64,000 nt of DNA, taken from an uncultured Pseudomonadota bacterium. Its GTDB lineage: Bacteria; Pseudomonadota; Alphaproteobacteria; RF32; CAG-239. Shown one piece after another: positions 8,991 through 18,050 of this stretch. The first letter of the stretch is position 1; each line of letters opens with the position of its first letter. The position numbers and the translations under genes were made by a program. The stretch covers positions 1 to 64,000 of the forward strand of contig CACWKS010000006.1 in assembly GCA_902761535.1 (NCBI GenBank), read 5' to 3'. The notes beneath the pieces are model-generated. The model saw only the letters and a list, made by a program, of their open reading frames with translations, was not told where the DNA came from and did not search any database.

Positions 8991-10043
8991 TTAATCTCCG
9001 ATGTAATTCAATATCATATAGTTGCCGCTATCTTCCAAATTATAACCGGCAGCTTGAATTGCGTGTATCAAATCATCTTTATTGCCGTTGTAATGAACAA
9101 CAAATTGTGCTTTACCGGGAGAAAAAGCTTGAATTTGTAAATCGGTAACTTCGTTTAAAGATTTGATTTTTTGTTCGGCTGCAACCCAATCACCTAATTC
9201 GGTGAAAGGAAAAAGAACGGTTATTTCTTCAGATGATTGAGCGGAGCCGCTATTTAATAAGTCGGCCTGTTCTTTTAAGATGGGAATTATTTGTTCAATG
9301 GCTTTATTGAACAGTTCATTACCTGATGATTTAACACCTTCGATGAATTGTTTATCGTGGTATCCGGATAAAGAAGATATCTCGATGTTTAATCCTTCAA
9401 TTCCGTTATAAGAAGCAGCTAAAACGTAAACGTCATCGGCGTTGGTCAGAGATTTTATTTCTTCAAGGGCCGGAATATCATTATTATAAGCTTGCTTTGC
9501 GGATAAAGCAGATATATTAACGGTAGTATCTTTGATGATGTTGATAATCGGCGTGCCGGGAAGCGTATAATTGTCCCAAGCTTGTCTCCAAAGATTGTCA
9601 AGTTCCCATAATTTCGGTGTATCATTGTCAAATTCGCTAAATACGGGGATTATGGTAATTACCGGATTAATCTGTTCAGAAATGTTGATTTTTCTTTCAT
9701 TCATATAGGTTTGCAATAAATCTGTATTTACAATCAAGTGCAAATTAGCTATATAACGATTTGCCGAAGTTTTTTCGTCACTTACAGAAGTTTCTTTTAT
9801 GAAGTTGACAATTTGATCATCATTCATATCAGAAAATTTGTTTACTCCGTTTTGATCGGATATACGCTTTACAGCCTCAATAACGGCAGCTCTGGTAGCA
9901 CCGGCAAGAGCTTTTTGTTGAGCAATTGATGCATCCTGATCGGTTACATCAACTTTGATATTTACGGCTAAATCATCAATAGCATAGGCAAACTTGTTAT
10001 AATTTAATAAAGCAAGCAAACAACATAATATGAAAAAACGCAA
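8991..10043 (-). CDS. DUF2066 family secreted protein
   Basis: A 350-aa protein with an N-terminal signal peptide (RFFILCCLLALLNYNKFAYA, then IDDLAV). The N-terminal half has the DUF2066 hallmark region: a QQKALAGATRAAVIEAVKRI helix and ANRYIANLHLIVNTDLLQTYMNERKI. I place the start at the TTG at 10043, because CGGAG lies 9 nt upstream and the signal peptide begins there; longer readings would run into ndk. Function is unknown. Conserved linkage with the PerM-like permease suggests an envelope role. Confidence 0.8.
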   Translation of the reverse strand: MRFFILCCLLALLNYNKFAYAIDDLAVNIKVDVTDQDASIAQQKALAGATRAAVIEAVKRISDQNGVNKFSDMNDDQIVNFIKETSVSDEKTSANRYIANLHLIVNTDLLQTYMNERKINISEQINPVITIIPVFSEFDNDTPKLWELDNLWRQAWDNYTLPGTPIINIIKDTTVNISALSAKQAYNNDIPALEEIKSLTNADDVYVLAASYNGIEGLNIEISSLSGYHDKQFIEGVKSSGNELFNKAIEQIIPILKEQADLLNSGSAQSSEEITVLFPFTELGDWVAAEQKIKSLNEVTDLQIQAFSPGKAQFVVHYNGNKDDLIHAIQAAGYNLEDSGNYMILNYIGD

Positions 10044-10059
10044 AACCTTAATCTCCGTT

Positions 10060-10473
10060 TTAGAATATTTCGATTTGACTGAAAAAGAAATTAATTTCTC
10101 TAGCAGCACTGGTCGGCGAATCCGAGCCGTGAACTGAATTTTTATCCATAGCCAAAGCGTAGGTTTTTCTGATAGTTCCTTCTTCAGCTAAAGCAGGATT
10201 GGTTGTTCCCATAACTTTACGATAACGGGAAATAGCATCTTCCGCTTCTAAAACTTGAACAACAATAGGTGCTGAACTCATAAGATTGACTAAGTTTTCA
10301 AAGAAAGGTTTTCCCTCGTGTTCAGCATAAAAAGCGCAAGCTTGTTCGCGAGAAAGCCAGATCATTTTTTGAGCGACAATTTTAAGTCCGGCTTCTTCAA
10401 TCATCTTATTGATAGAGCCGATAAGATTGCGTTTGGTAGCATCCGGTTTGATAATTGATAATGTTCTTTCCAT
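10060..10473 (-). CDS. ndk: Nucleoside diphosphate kinase
   Basis: A 137-aa enzyme that equilibrates nucleoside tri- and diphosphates. All family marks are present: [19 protein letters not shown] at the N-terminus, [12 protein letters not shown], and [16 protein letters not shown], which contains the catalytic histidine. Full length for the family. An AAGGAG site precedes the ATG. It is upstream of and probably co-transcribed with DUF2066 and the permease. Confidence 0.97.
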   Translation of the reverse strand: MERTLSIIKPDATKRNLIGSINKMIEEAGLKIVAQKMIWLSREQACAFYAEHEGKPFFENLVNLMSSAPIVVQVLEAEDAISRYRKVMGTTNPALAEEGTIRKTYALAMDKNSVHGSDSPTSAAREINFFFSQIEIF

Positions 10474-10618
10474 AATGTTAACTCCTTATATGTTACAAGT
10501 ATATCTGAATATATAATATACTTTATTCAAATTAGCAAAAGATATTTTGACTTTTGGATAAGAAAGTTGTTTATTGTAGTAAAATTTTTGTGCAACTTAA
10601 GAAATAAAGGAGTGTTAA

Positions 10619-11611
10619 ATGACTAAATTTATTGCAGATGTTATTGCAAAAGCTAAAGGAGCTTATAAAACAATTGTATTGCCGGAAGGTGAGGATATAA
10701 GAGTTTTAGAAGCGGCATATCGTGCTACCAAAGAGAGAATCGCCCGCATAATAGTGTTAGGCGATGAAGGGGAAATAAGTGCTAAATTTGCACAAAAAGG
10801 TTGGAGTTTGGAGGGGATTACCATAGTGGATCCTTTAAAATCAGATAAATTAGCGGCATATGCTTCATTATTTTATGAATTACGCAAAGATAAGGGTGTC
10901 AGTGAAGAAGAAGCTTATAAAACAGTGCAGAATTCCAATTATTTCGGAACATTGATGATTAAAGCCGGAGATGCCGACGGAATGGTTTCGGGGGCAGCTC
11001 ATTCGACTGCCGATACTGTAAGACCGGCCTTGCAAGTGATAAAATCGGCACGCAAAGATATGGCAGTGTCGGCGTTTTTCTTTATGAGTAAAGATGACAA
11101 AACATTTATTTTTGCCGATAGCGGATTAACTCCGAATCCTGATGAAAAAGGGTTGGCGGATATTGCAATGCAATCAGCTCAGACAGCGGTGCAATTCGGT
11201 ATTGTGCCTGATGTGGCAATGTTGAGCTATTCCACTTATGGTTCAGCTAAAGGAGAATTAGTTGAGAAGGTGCAAAATGCTACTAAAATTGCCAAGGAAA
11301 AAGCAAAAGGAGAGTTTGCTGATTTGGGAGTCAAAGTTGATGGCGAATTGCAGGCTGATGCAGCCTTGGTTGATACAGTTGCAAAATCCAAAGCCCCGGG
11401 AAGTGAAGTTGCAGGTCACGCGAAGGTTTTGATTTTCCCGGATCTTAATGCCGGAAATATTGCTTATAAATTGGTACAGAGATTAGGCGGTTATGAAGCA
11501 TATGGTCCTATTTTGCAAGGTCTGAACGGGCCGATTAATGATCTTTCACGCGGATGTTCGGCCGATGATATTATCGGGACGATTGCAATTACCGCAGTTC
11601 AAGCTATTTAA
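10619..11611 (+). CDS. pta: Phosphate acetyltransferase
   Basis: A 330-aa short-form Pta (no N-terminal DRTGG domain), which converts acetyl-CoA and phosphate to acetyl-phosphate. Characteristic segments are IVLPEGEDIRVLEAA, NYFGTLMIKAGDADGMVSGA, FADSGLTPNPD, and ALVDTVAKSKAPGSEVAG. It is followed 21 bp later by ackA, giving a complete substrate-level phosphorylation branch from acetyl-CoA to acetate. This fits a fermentative or microaerobic lifestyle. Ribosome site AAAGGAG. Confidence 0.95.
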   Translation: MTKFIADVIAKAKGAYKTIVLPEGEDIRVLEAAYRATKERIARIIVLGDEGEISAKFAQKGWSLEGITIVDPLKSDKLAAYASLFYELRKDKGVSEEEAYKTVQNSNYFGTLMIKAGDADGMVSGAAHSTADTVRPALQVIKSARKDMAVSAFFFMSKDDKTFIFADSGLTPNPDEKGLADIAMQSAQTAVQFGIVPDVAMLSYSTYGSAKGELVEKVQNATKIAKEKAKGEFADLGVKVDGELQADAALVDTVAKSKAPGSEVAGHAKVLIFPDLNAGNIAYKLVQRLGGYEAYGPILQGLNGPINDLSRGCSADDIIGTIAITAVQAI

Positions 11612-11632
11612 CAACAGATAAGGATATATTAA

Positions 11633-12811
11633 ATGAAAAAAGTATTGGTTATAAATTCAGGGTCGTCATCGTTGAAATATCAATTGTTTGAAGTTGACGG
11701 CAATAAATATGAGGTTTTAGCTAAAGGTTTGGCTGAGCGAATCGGTATTGACGGTTCAAAGATTAAAATTAAATATGCTAATGGTGATAAAAATGAGGTG
11801 GTAATTGATTTACCGAATCATGAAGTTGCTTTACGTGAAGTATTTAAGTTATTACTAAACGGGGCTATTTCAAATATGGATGAGATTTCAGCAGTCGGGC
11901 ATCGTGTAGTGCATGGCGGTGAAATTTTTAAGAACTCGGTTGTAATTAATGATAAAGTTTTGGAGCAAATTGCTGATTTGTCGGCACTAGCTCCTTTACA
12001 TAATCCGGCTGCAGTTATCGGAATTAAAGCAGTTCGTAATATTTTACCGGCTGTTCCTCAGGTAGCTGTTTTTGATACGGCTTTTCATCAAACCATGCCT
12101 AAAGAAGCATTTTTATACGGTTTACCGATGGAACAATATGAAAAACATCATATTCGTCGTTACGGTATGCATGGTACATCGCACCGCTATATAGCACAAG
12201 AAGTTGAAAAAATTTTGGGTAAAGGTAAAAAAATTATTGTTTGCCATTTGGGTAACGGGGCGTCGCTTTCGGCTATTAAAGATGGTAAATGCATAGATAC
12301 TTCAATGGGATTTACACCATTGTCGGGTATTGTAATGGGAACGCGTTCCGGTGATATTGATCCGTATATTCCGTTGCATATTATGAAAACTCAAGGTTTG
12401 AGTCTTGATGAGGTTAATAATTTGTTGAACAAACAAAGCGGAGAGTATGGATTGAGCGGGTATCCCGATATGCGTGAAGTCGAAGATACTTATTTAAAAG
12501 GACATGAAGCTTCAGTCACAGCAATGAATGTTTATGTTTATAATATTGTAAAGTATATAGGTAGTTATATGTTTGCAATGGGGGGGCTTGATGCATTGGT
12601 ATTTACTGCAGGAATCGGAGAGAATTCGTCTCTTATTCGCAAATTGATTATGGAAAAACTGTCATTCTTAGGTATAAAAGTTGATGAAGAGGCAAACAAA
12701 GTTCGTGGCAAGTTTGCTGAAATTTCAACTAAAGATTCCAAAGTTAAATGCTATTGCATACCTACCGATGAAGAATTGATGATTGCTCAAGATGTAATCA
12801 GTTTGGTATAA
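11633..12811 (+). CDS. ackA: Acetate kinase
   Basis: A 392-aa ASKHA-fold kinase that makes ATP from acetyl-phosphate. Visible motifs are VLVINSGSSSLKYQLF at the N-terminus, GHRVVHGG, VAVFDTAFHQTMP, HLGNGASLSAI, and LVFTAGIGENSSLIR. It is full length. It forms an operon with pta and ends shortly before a strong intrinsic terminator at 12831. Confidence 0.97.
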   Translation: MKKVLVINSGSSSLKYQLFEVDGNKYEVLAKGLAERIGIDGSKIKIKYANGDKNEVVIDLPNHEVALREVFKLLLNGAISNMDEISAVGHRVVHGGEIFKNSVVINDKVLEQIADLSALAPLHNPAAVIGIKAVRNILPAVPQVAVFDTAFHQTMPKEAFLYGLPMEQYEKHHIRRYGMHGTSHRYIAQEVEKILGKGKKIIVCHLGNGASLSAIKDGKCIDTSMGFTPLSGIVMGTRSGDIDPYIPLHIMKTQGLSLDEVNNLLNKQSGEYGLSGYPDMREVEDTYLKGHEASVTAMNVYVYNIVKYIGSYMFAMGGLDALVFTAGIGENSSLIRKLIMEKLSFLGIKVDEEANKVRGKFAEISTKDSKVKCYCIPTDEELMIAQDVISLV

Positions 12812-12830
12812 AATTTCTTTACTCTGTAAA

Positions 12831-12864
12831 AATACCGTAATCGGAGTTTTCTGATTACGGTATT
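12831..12864 (+). terminator. Intrinsic terminator after ackA
   Basis: A 12-bp perfect stem (12831-12842 with 12853-12864) is followed by a T-run. It closes the pta-ackA operon and also lies just beyond the 3' end of the minus-strand DUF192 gene. Confidence 0.85.
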
Positions 12865-12882
12865 TTTTTATATGATAAAAGC

Positions 12883-13539
12883 TTATTGAGCCGGGGCGTT
12901 GGGACCTTTAGGGATAACCGGACCGGCAGCACCCGGGACGTTGGGACCTTTAGGGATAACCGGACCGGCAGCACCCGGAGCGTGAGGCCCTTTAGGGATA
13001 ATCGGGCCGGCAGCACCCGGGGCGTGAGGCCCTTTAGGAATAACGACCCCCGCCGGAGGAAGCGGAGTATCAGATAAAGTTGTTAAATTATTAAATATAT
13101 TATGTTGGATTTTGTCTCCTACTTTTATATTGTACCGCATAACATTTCCGGCCGGTATTTCAATTACGGCACGTACCGGTTCACGCGAAACTATTAAATC
13201 TTCAGATAAAGGAGTGGCATGTTCTTTAATCATGCTAATAGTAGCATTCGGAGCAATAAATAACATATCTAAAGAAATTTTAGTGTTTTTCATCCACATA
13301 GCAATTGGTCGAATCGGATAAATATCGAATATCATACCGTTAGTTAAGGGCATTTCGGAACGATACATCAATCCGTTTTTAAGTTCTTCCGGAGTGCGGG
13401 CTACTTCAACATTAAAATGAATCTCGCCGTTAGAAGTACTTATGTTGAGCGGAGTAGTAGGGCGTGGTGTTACATCATGCTTGGAACAACCATTAAGAAG
13501 AGTTATAAAGCTTAAAGCTAAAAATATTTGTTTTATCAT
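12883..13539 (-). CDS. DUF192 lipoprotein with proline/glycine repeat tail
   Basis: A 218-aa protein with a lipobox-like signal (FITLLNGCSKHD). A DUF192 domain spans about residues 35-145 and contains ARTPEELKNGLMYRSEMP, MIFDIYPIRPIAMWMKNT, SLDMLFI and AVIEIPAGN. The C-terminus carries about four copies of a 14-residue unit, IPKGPHAPGAAGPV-like, encoded by 42-bp DNA repeats. DUF192 proteins are small secreted proteins of unknown function; the repetitive tail is not part of the usual domain. The gene lies 2 bp after the Panacea-domain gene, so they probably share a transcript. Confidence 0.85.
   Translation of the reverse strand: MIKQIFLALSFITLLNGCSKHDVTPRPTTPLNISTSNGEIHFNVEVARTPEELKNGLMYRSEMPLTNGMIFDIYPIRPIAMWMKNTKISLDMLFIAPNATISMIKEHATPLSEDLIVSREPVRAVIEIPAGNVMRYNIKVGDKIQHNIFNNLTTLSDTPLPPAGVVIPKGPHAPGAAGPIIPKGPHAPGAAGPVIPKGPNVPGAAGPVIPKGPNAPAQ
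12901..13045. repeat. 42-bp coding tandem repeat
   Basis: Three nearly identical 42-bp units (12901-12942, 12943-12984, 12985-13026) and a partial fourth encode the repeated tail of the DUF192 lipoprotein. Base composition here is much richer in GC than the neighbouring DNA. Confidence 0.9.
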
Positions 13540-13541
13540 GG

Positions 13542-14096
13542 TTAACCTTCTTTTTTTTGACTTATGGATGAATTGCTTACTTTACGAGGCTGCCAAGGAG
13601 ATACTTGTACGGGGCCGTTTTGCGAAAGACGAATTTTTGTTTTAGTGGCAGAGGAAGATCGATTTCCTGATATAGAAGAAACAAAAGAGGAGGTAAGGTC
13701 TATAGGATTGATAATAGTTTCTTCGTCCTGATGATAATATTGCAACCAACAGTTTAGAGAAGTAATAAAATCCAAAAGTTCATGTTCGGACAATGATGAG
13801 TATTTTTGCCATACAGACTCTAAAATCATGCTGGTATTTGATTCAAATATCGGTTCTTCTAATAAGGGAAGCCCATGTTCAATAATTATATTGATAGTTG
13901 GTTCATAAAATCCATGAGGATAACACACGAACATAGCAGGAACCATTACACGACCATGTTTGCTGAGATGGTGCATTTGAGCTAAAAATAACATGTTTTG
14001 TAACTGTTTTGGGGACAATCTTTGTTTGTTTTGAGCTGCTTTGCTGCAAAACCATCCTATAACATCCAAAGCTGAGGTTATTGATTTTTTCGGCAT
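13542..14096 (-). CDS. Panacea (SocA-like, DUF4065) domain protein
   Basis: A 184-aa protein. Its first two thirds match the pattern of the Panacea/DUF4065 family: ALDVIGWFCSKAA, then LSPKQLQNMLFLAQMHHLSKHG and VCYPHGFYEPTI. Family members include SocA of Caulobacter and many antitoxins. The last 45 residues are low-complexity and serine-rich. No partner toxin sits next to it; the next gene is the DUF192 lipoprotein. It could be an orphan proteolysis adaptor, as SocA is, or a domesticated antitoxin. Family assignment is by motif recognition only. Confidence 0.65.
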   Translation of the reverse strand: MPKKSITSALDVIGWFCSKAAQNKQRLSPKQLQNMLFLAQMHHLSKHGRVMVPAMFVCYPHGFYEPTINIIIEHGLPLLEEPIFESNTSMILESVWQKYSSLSEHELLDFITSLNCWLQYYHQDEETIINPIDLTSSFVSSISGNRSSSATKTKIRLSQNGPVQVSPWQPRKVSNSSISQKKEG

Positions 14097-14267
14097 AGAT
14101 TTAATTCCATTGTTAATGAATCATAATAACAATTTAGCTTATAATATTTGAAATTACAATCTAATTATTAAAGATAATAACTTGCAAATAAGTTTTTTTT
14201 TGCCTTGTGTAAGGAATAGAATTATTTTATACAAGACAAAGGTAGTGTTTTTTTTAGGATAATAAAG

Positions 14268-14966
14268 ATGATAAAATATGGAATTTTAAAATTTTTATTG
14301 GTTTCGGCAATAGTGTTTTCCGGAGGTTGTGCTTCGGTGTTTTATCCTGATTTTGATGAAGGAAGTGATATAGTCGTTGATGACGGCGGTAAAGTTGAAG
14401 TTCGTAAAGTCGAAAATAAAGGTGTATTGGTTGCTGATAAAAGCAACGCTTTGTACGAAGGTGAGGAAGATAAGTCCGTAGCAGATGAAGCCGGGGAACA
14501 GGATGAAGAAGTTGTTGCCGCTAAAGTCGAGCCGATTAAAGCCGAGCAAATGGCAGAAACAGTTGCAGTTTCATCCGAATCGCAAAATGAACAGATAAAA
14601 AAACCGTCAATGCGTTATTTGGCAGGTGTTGTTTATTTTGCTGACGGCGGATCGGAGATAGATGCGGAGGGGCATGCCCTTTTGAAAAAAATTGCACAAA
14701 CGGCCAAGAAGAATGGTGCTGAAGTTGAAGTTTACGGTTTTGCATCTTCTCGAACCCGCAATACTGATCCGGCAACTCATAAGTTAGCTAATTTTAAGGT
14801 GTCTTCTCAAAGGGCAGATAAGGTTGCAAAAGTTTTGCGCAACTTAGGAGTAAAGAGTGATAGCATAACCGTTCAGGCTTTGTCTGATTCTGTTCCTTTG
14901 TATAAGGAAGTTATGCCCGAAGGAGAAAGACTTAATCGTCGCGCTGAGATTTATTTAACTTATTAA
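14268..14966 (+). CDS. OmpA-family lipoprotein
   Basis: A 232-aa protein with a lipobox (FSGGCASV), an acidic linker (about residues 25-105) and a C-terminal OmpA-like peptidoglycan-binding domain: GVVYFADGGSEIDAEGHALL, VEVYGFASSRTRN, SSQRADKVAKVLRNLGV and NRRAEIYLTY. It probably tethers the outer membrane to peptidoglycan. It is followed 2 bp later by recJ. Confidence 0.88.
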   Translation: MIKYGILKFLLVSAIVFSGGCASVFYPDFDEGSDIVVDDGGKVEVRKVENKGVLVADKSNALYEGEEDKSVADEAGEQDEEVVAAKVEPIKAEQMAETVAVSSESQNEQIKKPSMRYLAGVVYFADGGSEIDAEGHALLKKIAQTAKKNGAEVEVYGFASSRTRNTDPATHKLANFKVSSQRADKVAKVLRNLGVKSDSITVQALSDSVPLYKEVMPEGERLNRRAEIYLTY

Positions 14967-14968
14967 TT

Positions 14969-16735
14969 ATGAGCGAAAGTGAAAATTTTAATACTTCTTT
15001 AGGCGGGTGCTTGTGGAAATTAAGATCGGTTGATGAGCGCTTGGTCGGATTGATTGTGCAAAGATATAATCTTCCCTGGATTGTAGCAAAGATTATGGTT
15101 TTGCGCGGAGTTGATGATGTTGAAAAGTTTCTTAATCCTAAAATTGCAACATTAATGCCGGATCCTTTTGTTTTGCGTGATATGACCAAAGCAGCACAAA
15201 GAATTGCAAAGGCAATTATTGGCAACGAAGTTATCGGAATTATCGGAGATTATGATGTTGACGGAGCTACTTCGACATCAATAATGCGATTGTTTTTACG
15301 GGCCGCAGGCAGAGATTGTTTGGTGCATATCCCCGAACGTGATGAGGGATATGGTCCGAGCAAACAAGCTGTTGATGATTTTAAGCAACAAGGCGTTAAA
15401 GTGTTATTGACCTTAGATTGCGGAACAACGGCTTTTGATGTTTTGGAATATGCTGTTTCTTTGGGGATGGATGTAATAGTTTTAGACCATCATGAGGCAG
15501 AGATTAAACTTCCGAAAGTTTATGCGGTGGTTAATCCTAAAAGATTGGATGAAGAAAATGATTATCCGTATTTGAAGTATTTGGCAGCGTGCGGTGTAGT
15601 TTTTATGGCAACAGTTGCAATAAATCGTGAATTGCGGACCAGCGGATATTACAATTCGGATATAAAAGAACCTGATTTGATGAAGTGGTTGGATTTGGTT
15701 GCTTTGGGAACAGTATGTGATGTGGTTCCGTTACGCGGATTGAATAGGGCTTATGTTGCTCAAGGTTTAAAAGTTATGGCATTAAGGGGCAATATCGGAT
15801 TGACGGCACTTATGGATAAGGTAGGTTTAGATCAAATACCGACAGCTTTTCATTTGGGTTTTGTTTTGGGGCCGAGAATTAATGCTTGCGGGAGAGTAGG
15901 CGATGCAGATATGGGAAACAAATTGCTGTGTTGTCAAAATAACGTTCAAGCGGAAAGGTTGGTGACCAAACTTGATGAATTTAATTCCTTGCGTAAAGAT
16001 ATAGAAAATACGGTTTTATTAGAGGCAATTGAGCAGTTGGAAGGGCAGCCGCAAAGTTATCCGATAGCTTTTGTTTATGGCGATAATTGGCATCAGGGGG
16101 TTATAGGTATTGTAGCCGGTAAGTTAAAAGAAAGATATAATGTGCCGGCTTTTGTTATGTCAATTGAACCTGATGAAGTTAAAGGTTCGGCAAGATCAAT
16201 ATCCGAAGTTGATTTGGGAGCATTGATAATAGCGGCAAAAGAAAAAGGGTTGATTACCAAAGGTGGCGGACATACAATGGCTGCCGGTTTTTCGTTAGAA
16301 AAAGAAAAAATTGAAGAATTTAGAAAATTTGCAGGTGAGTATGTGGTAAGCAAAACCGGAAATGATGCAATTTTGCCGGTTAAGCAAATTGATGCAATCG
16401 TTGATGTAGGCGGAGCCAATGCTGAGTTAGCTGATTGTTTTGAGATGATGGAACCTTTCGGGCAAAGCAATCCTGAACCGGTGTTAATGATGAAAAAGGT
16501 CAAAGTTATAAAGGCTGTTCCGATGGGGGTGGGACATGTGCGTTGCGTGTTGTTGTCAGATAACGGGGATTCAATTAAAGCCGTTGCTTTTCGCGTAGGG
16601 GATAATCAGACGGGGCAAGCTTTATTGTCCGGTAAAGATCAACGTTATGATGTATGCGGTGTGTTGCGAAAAGATAATTGGAACGGCAGGCAAAATGTAC
16701 AGTTTGTTATTGACGATGTCAGAGAAAGTGTTTAA
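14969..16735 (+). CDS. recJ: Single-stranded-DNA-specific exonuclease RecJ
   Basis: A 588-aa 5'-3' ssDNA exonuclease of the DHH superfamily. Visible motifs are IGDYDVDGATSTS (about 92-104), LTLDCGTT, VLDHHEAE (DHH at 173-175), ALGTVCDVVPL, and the DHHA1 motif KGGGHTMAAGFS near residue 430. An OB-fold region follows at the C-terminus. Length is standard. The start ATG is 2 bp after the OmpA-like gene. Confidence 0.96.
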   Translation: MSESENFNTSLGGCLWKLRSVDERLVGLIVQRYNLPWIVAKIMVLRGVDDVEKFLNPKIATLMPDPFVLRDMTKAAQRIAKAIIGNEVIGIIGDYDVDGATSTSIMRLFLRAAGRDCLVHIPERDEGYGPSKQAVDDFKQQGVKVLLTLDCGTTAFDVLEYAVSLGMDVIVLDHHEAEIKLPKVYAVVNPKRLDEENDYPYLKYLAACGVVFMATVAINRELRTSGYYNSDIKEPDLMKWLDLVALGTVCDVVPLRGLNRAYVAQGLKVMALRGNIGLTALMDKVGLDQIPTAFHLGFVLGPRINACGRVGDADMGNKLLCCQNNVQAERLVTKLDEFNSLRKDIENTVLLEAIEQLEGQPQSYPIAFVYGDNWHQGVIGIVAGKLKERYNVPAFVMSIEPDEVKGSARSISEVDLGALIIAAKEKGLITKGGGHTMAAGFSLEKEKIEEFRKFAGEYVVSKTGNDAILPVKQIDAIVDVGGANAELADCFEMMEPFGQSNPEPVLMMKKVKVIKAVPMGVGHVRCVLLSDNGDSIKAVAFRVGDNQTGQALLSGKDQRYDVCGVLRKDNWNGRQNVQFVIDDVRESV

Positions 16736-16755
16736 GTTAGGATATAGAGGTTGTG

Positions 16756-17472
16756 ATGATTAAAAAGTCAGTTAAAAAAAGAGCAAAAAATATCAAAAAT
16801 ATTAAACAGGAACGTATAAAACGCGAGCGTGCCGTATTTATGAAATTAGGAGCAAAATTAAAAGCTTATTTATTTACCGGTATATTGGTGACGGCACCGG
16901 TGGCGATGACTTTTTATTTGGCATATAAACTTATTTTTTGGGTAGATGCTTTGGTCGGTAAATTAATACCGCCGCAATATAAAGAGATGTTGGGAGATTA
17001 TTTTCCAATGTCAATACCGGGATTAGGGTTGGTGGTGTTGTTGGCATTTCTGATATTGGTAGGGATGTTTGCCGCCGGATTTATGGGACGCTTTTTTATC
17101 AGATTAGGCGAATGGTTTATGGCGAGAGTTCCATTATTGTCTTCGGTATACTCTTTGTTGAAACAAATATTTGAGACAGTTTTTTCAAACAAGACGCAGG
17201 CATTTAAGAAGGTGGTAATGTTGGAATATCCGCGTAAAGGATTGTGGATTTTGGGTTTGGTGAGTGCTGATTTGAAAGGAGAAATTAAAAAACATTTTGA
17301 TGGTGATATGCTCAATGTGTTTATTCCGACCACGCCGAATCCGACTTCCGGTTTTTTGATTTTTGTTCCCAGAAAAGATACGATTGAGTTGGATATGCCG
17401 GTGGAAGATGCGATTAAGTTTATTGTTTCGGGCGGTTTGGTTGAGCCTGAAAATATGAATAAGGCTGAATAA
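16756..17472 (+). CDS. DUF502 family membrane protein
   Basis: A protein of about 238 aa with a very basic N-terminal 35 residues, two transmembrane helices (YLFTGILVTAPVAMTFYLAY, GLGLVVLLAFLILVGMFAAGF) and the conserved loop RVPLLSSVYSLLKQIFETVF followed by VVMLEYPRKGLW. It ends with the TTPNPTSGFLIFVPR motif typical of DUF502. Function is unknown; homologues are often near recG or recJ-type genes. The ATG at 16756 is preferred over an adjacent GTG because TAGAGG is correctly spaced. Confidence 0.9.
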   Translation: MIKKSVKKRAKNIKNIKQERIKRERAVFMKLGAKLKAYLFTGILVTAPVAMTFYLAYKLIFWVDALVGKLIPPQYKEMLGDYFPMSIPGLGLVVLLAFLILVGMFAAGFMGRFFIRLGEWFMARVPLLSSVYSLLKQIFETVFSNKTQAFKKVVMLEYPRKGLWILGLVSADLKGEIKKHFDGDMLNVFIPTTPNPTSGFLIFVPRKDTIELDMPVEDAIKFIVSGGLVEPENMNKAE

Positions 17473-17482
17473 GGAGATGGAA

Positions 17483-18049
17483 ATGATTATTTTATGGAGT
17501 TTGGTATTGACAGTGGCATTAACCGGCAAAGCTTTGGCAAATCCGGCATGTGCGGTTTGTACCGTAGCGGTAGGTGCATCATTAGAAATAGCTCGTCGTT
17601 ACGGGGTTGATGATGCGGTGGTCGGAGTATGGGCCGGAGCAATGTTGGCGCTTTTGGGATACTGGTTGATTTTGTGGTTTGAGAAAAAAAACTGGAAGTT
17701 TCCGTTGCGTAATCTGATTTTGATGGCAATTTCAATCGGATCAATCGGATTTATGTATTTTGAAATGCCTTATTCGCCGAAGGTTATAGGGATATTTTAT
17801 CTTGATCCTCTATTATTTGCGACCTTGTTGGGGGCGTTTACTTTTATTTATGTGTCAAAGTTTTATCAATGGATGAAAGCGAAAAACGGCGGTCATGCAC
17901 ATTTTCCGTTTGAAAAAGTGGTGTTGCCGGTGTTGGCTTTGGCCTTGTTGAGTGTATATTTTAATTATTATCCTTTGAGTAATGCCTCAAACAGCATTGC
18001 AGATTTGGGTGATGTTTCTGATTTATATCAATTTTCGGGAGAGCAATAA
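17483..18049 (+). CDS. Small membrane protein with N-terminal CxxC motif
   Basis: A 188-aa protein. After a signal-like helix it has the sequence ANPACAVCTVAVGASLEIAR, which gives a CxxC pair. Four further hydrophobic helices follow, and a histidine pair HAH lies near residue 145. I do not recognise a named domain. From memory it resembles a 'CPxCTVAVGAG' membrane protein family seen in candidate-phyla bacteria, but this is unverified. The start at 17483 is chosen over 17477 because AAGGAG would overlap the earlier ATG. The next gene starts 1 bp after its stop, so the two are likely a functional pair. Confidence 0.7.
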   Translation: MIILWSLVLTVALTGKALANPACAVCTVAVGASLEIARRYGVDDAVVGVWAGAMLALLGYWLILWFEKKNWKFPLRNLILMAISIGSIGFMYFEMPYSPKVIGIFYLDPLLFATLLGAFTFIYVSKFYQWMKAKNGGHAHFPFEKVVLPVLALALLSVYFNYYPLSNASNSIADLGDVSDLYQFSGEQ

Positions 18050-18050
18050 A

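Noticed and set aside
12886-13077. Plus-strand ORF across the 42-bp repeats
   Set aside because: It is the complement of the repeat tail of the DUF192 lipoprotein. The arginine-rich repeating product has no start signal.
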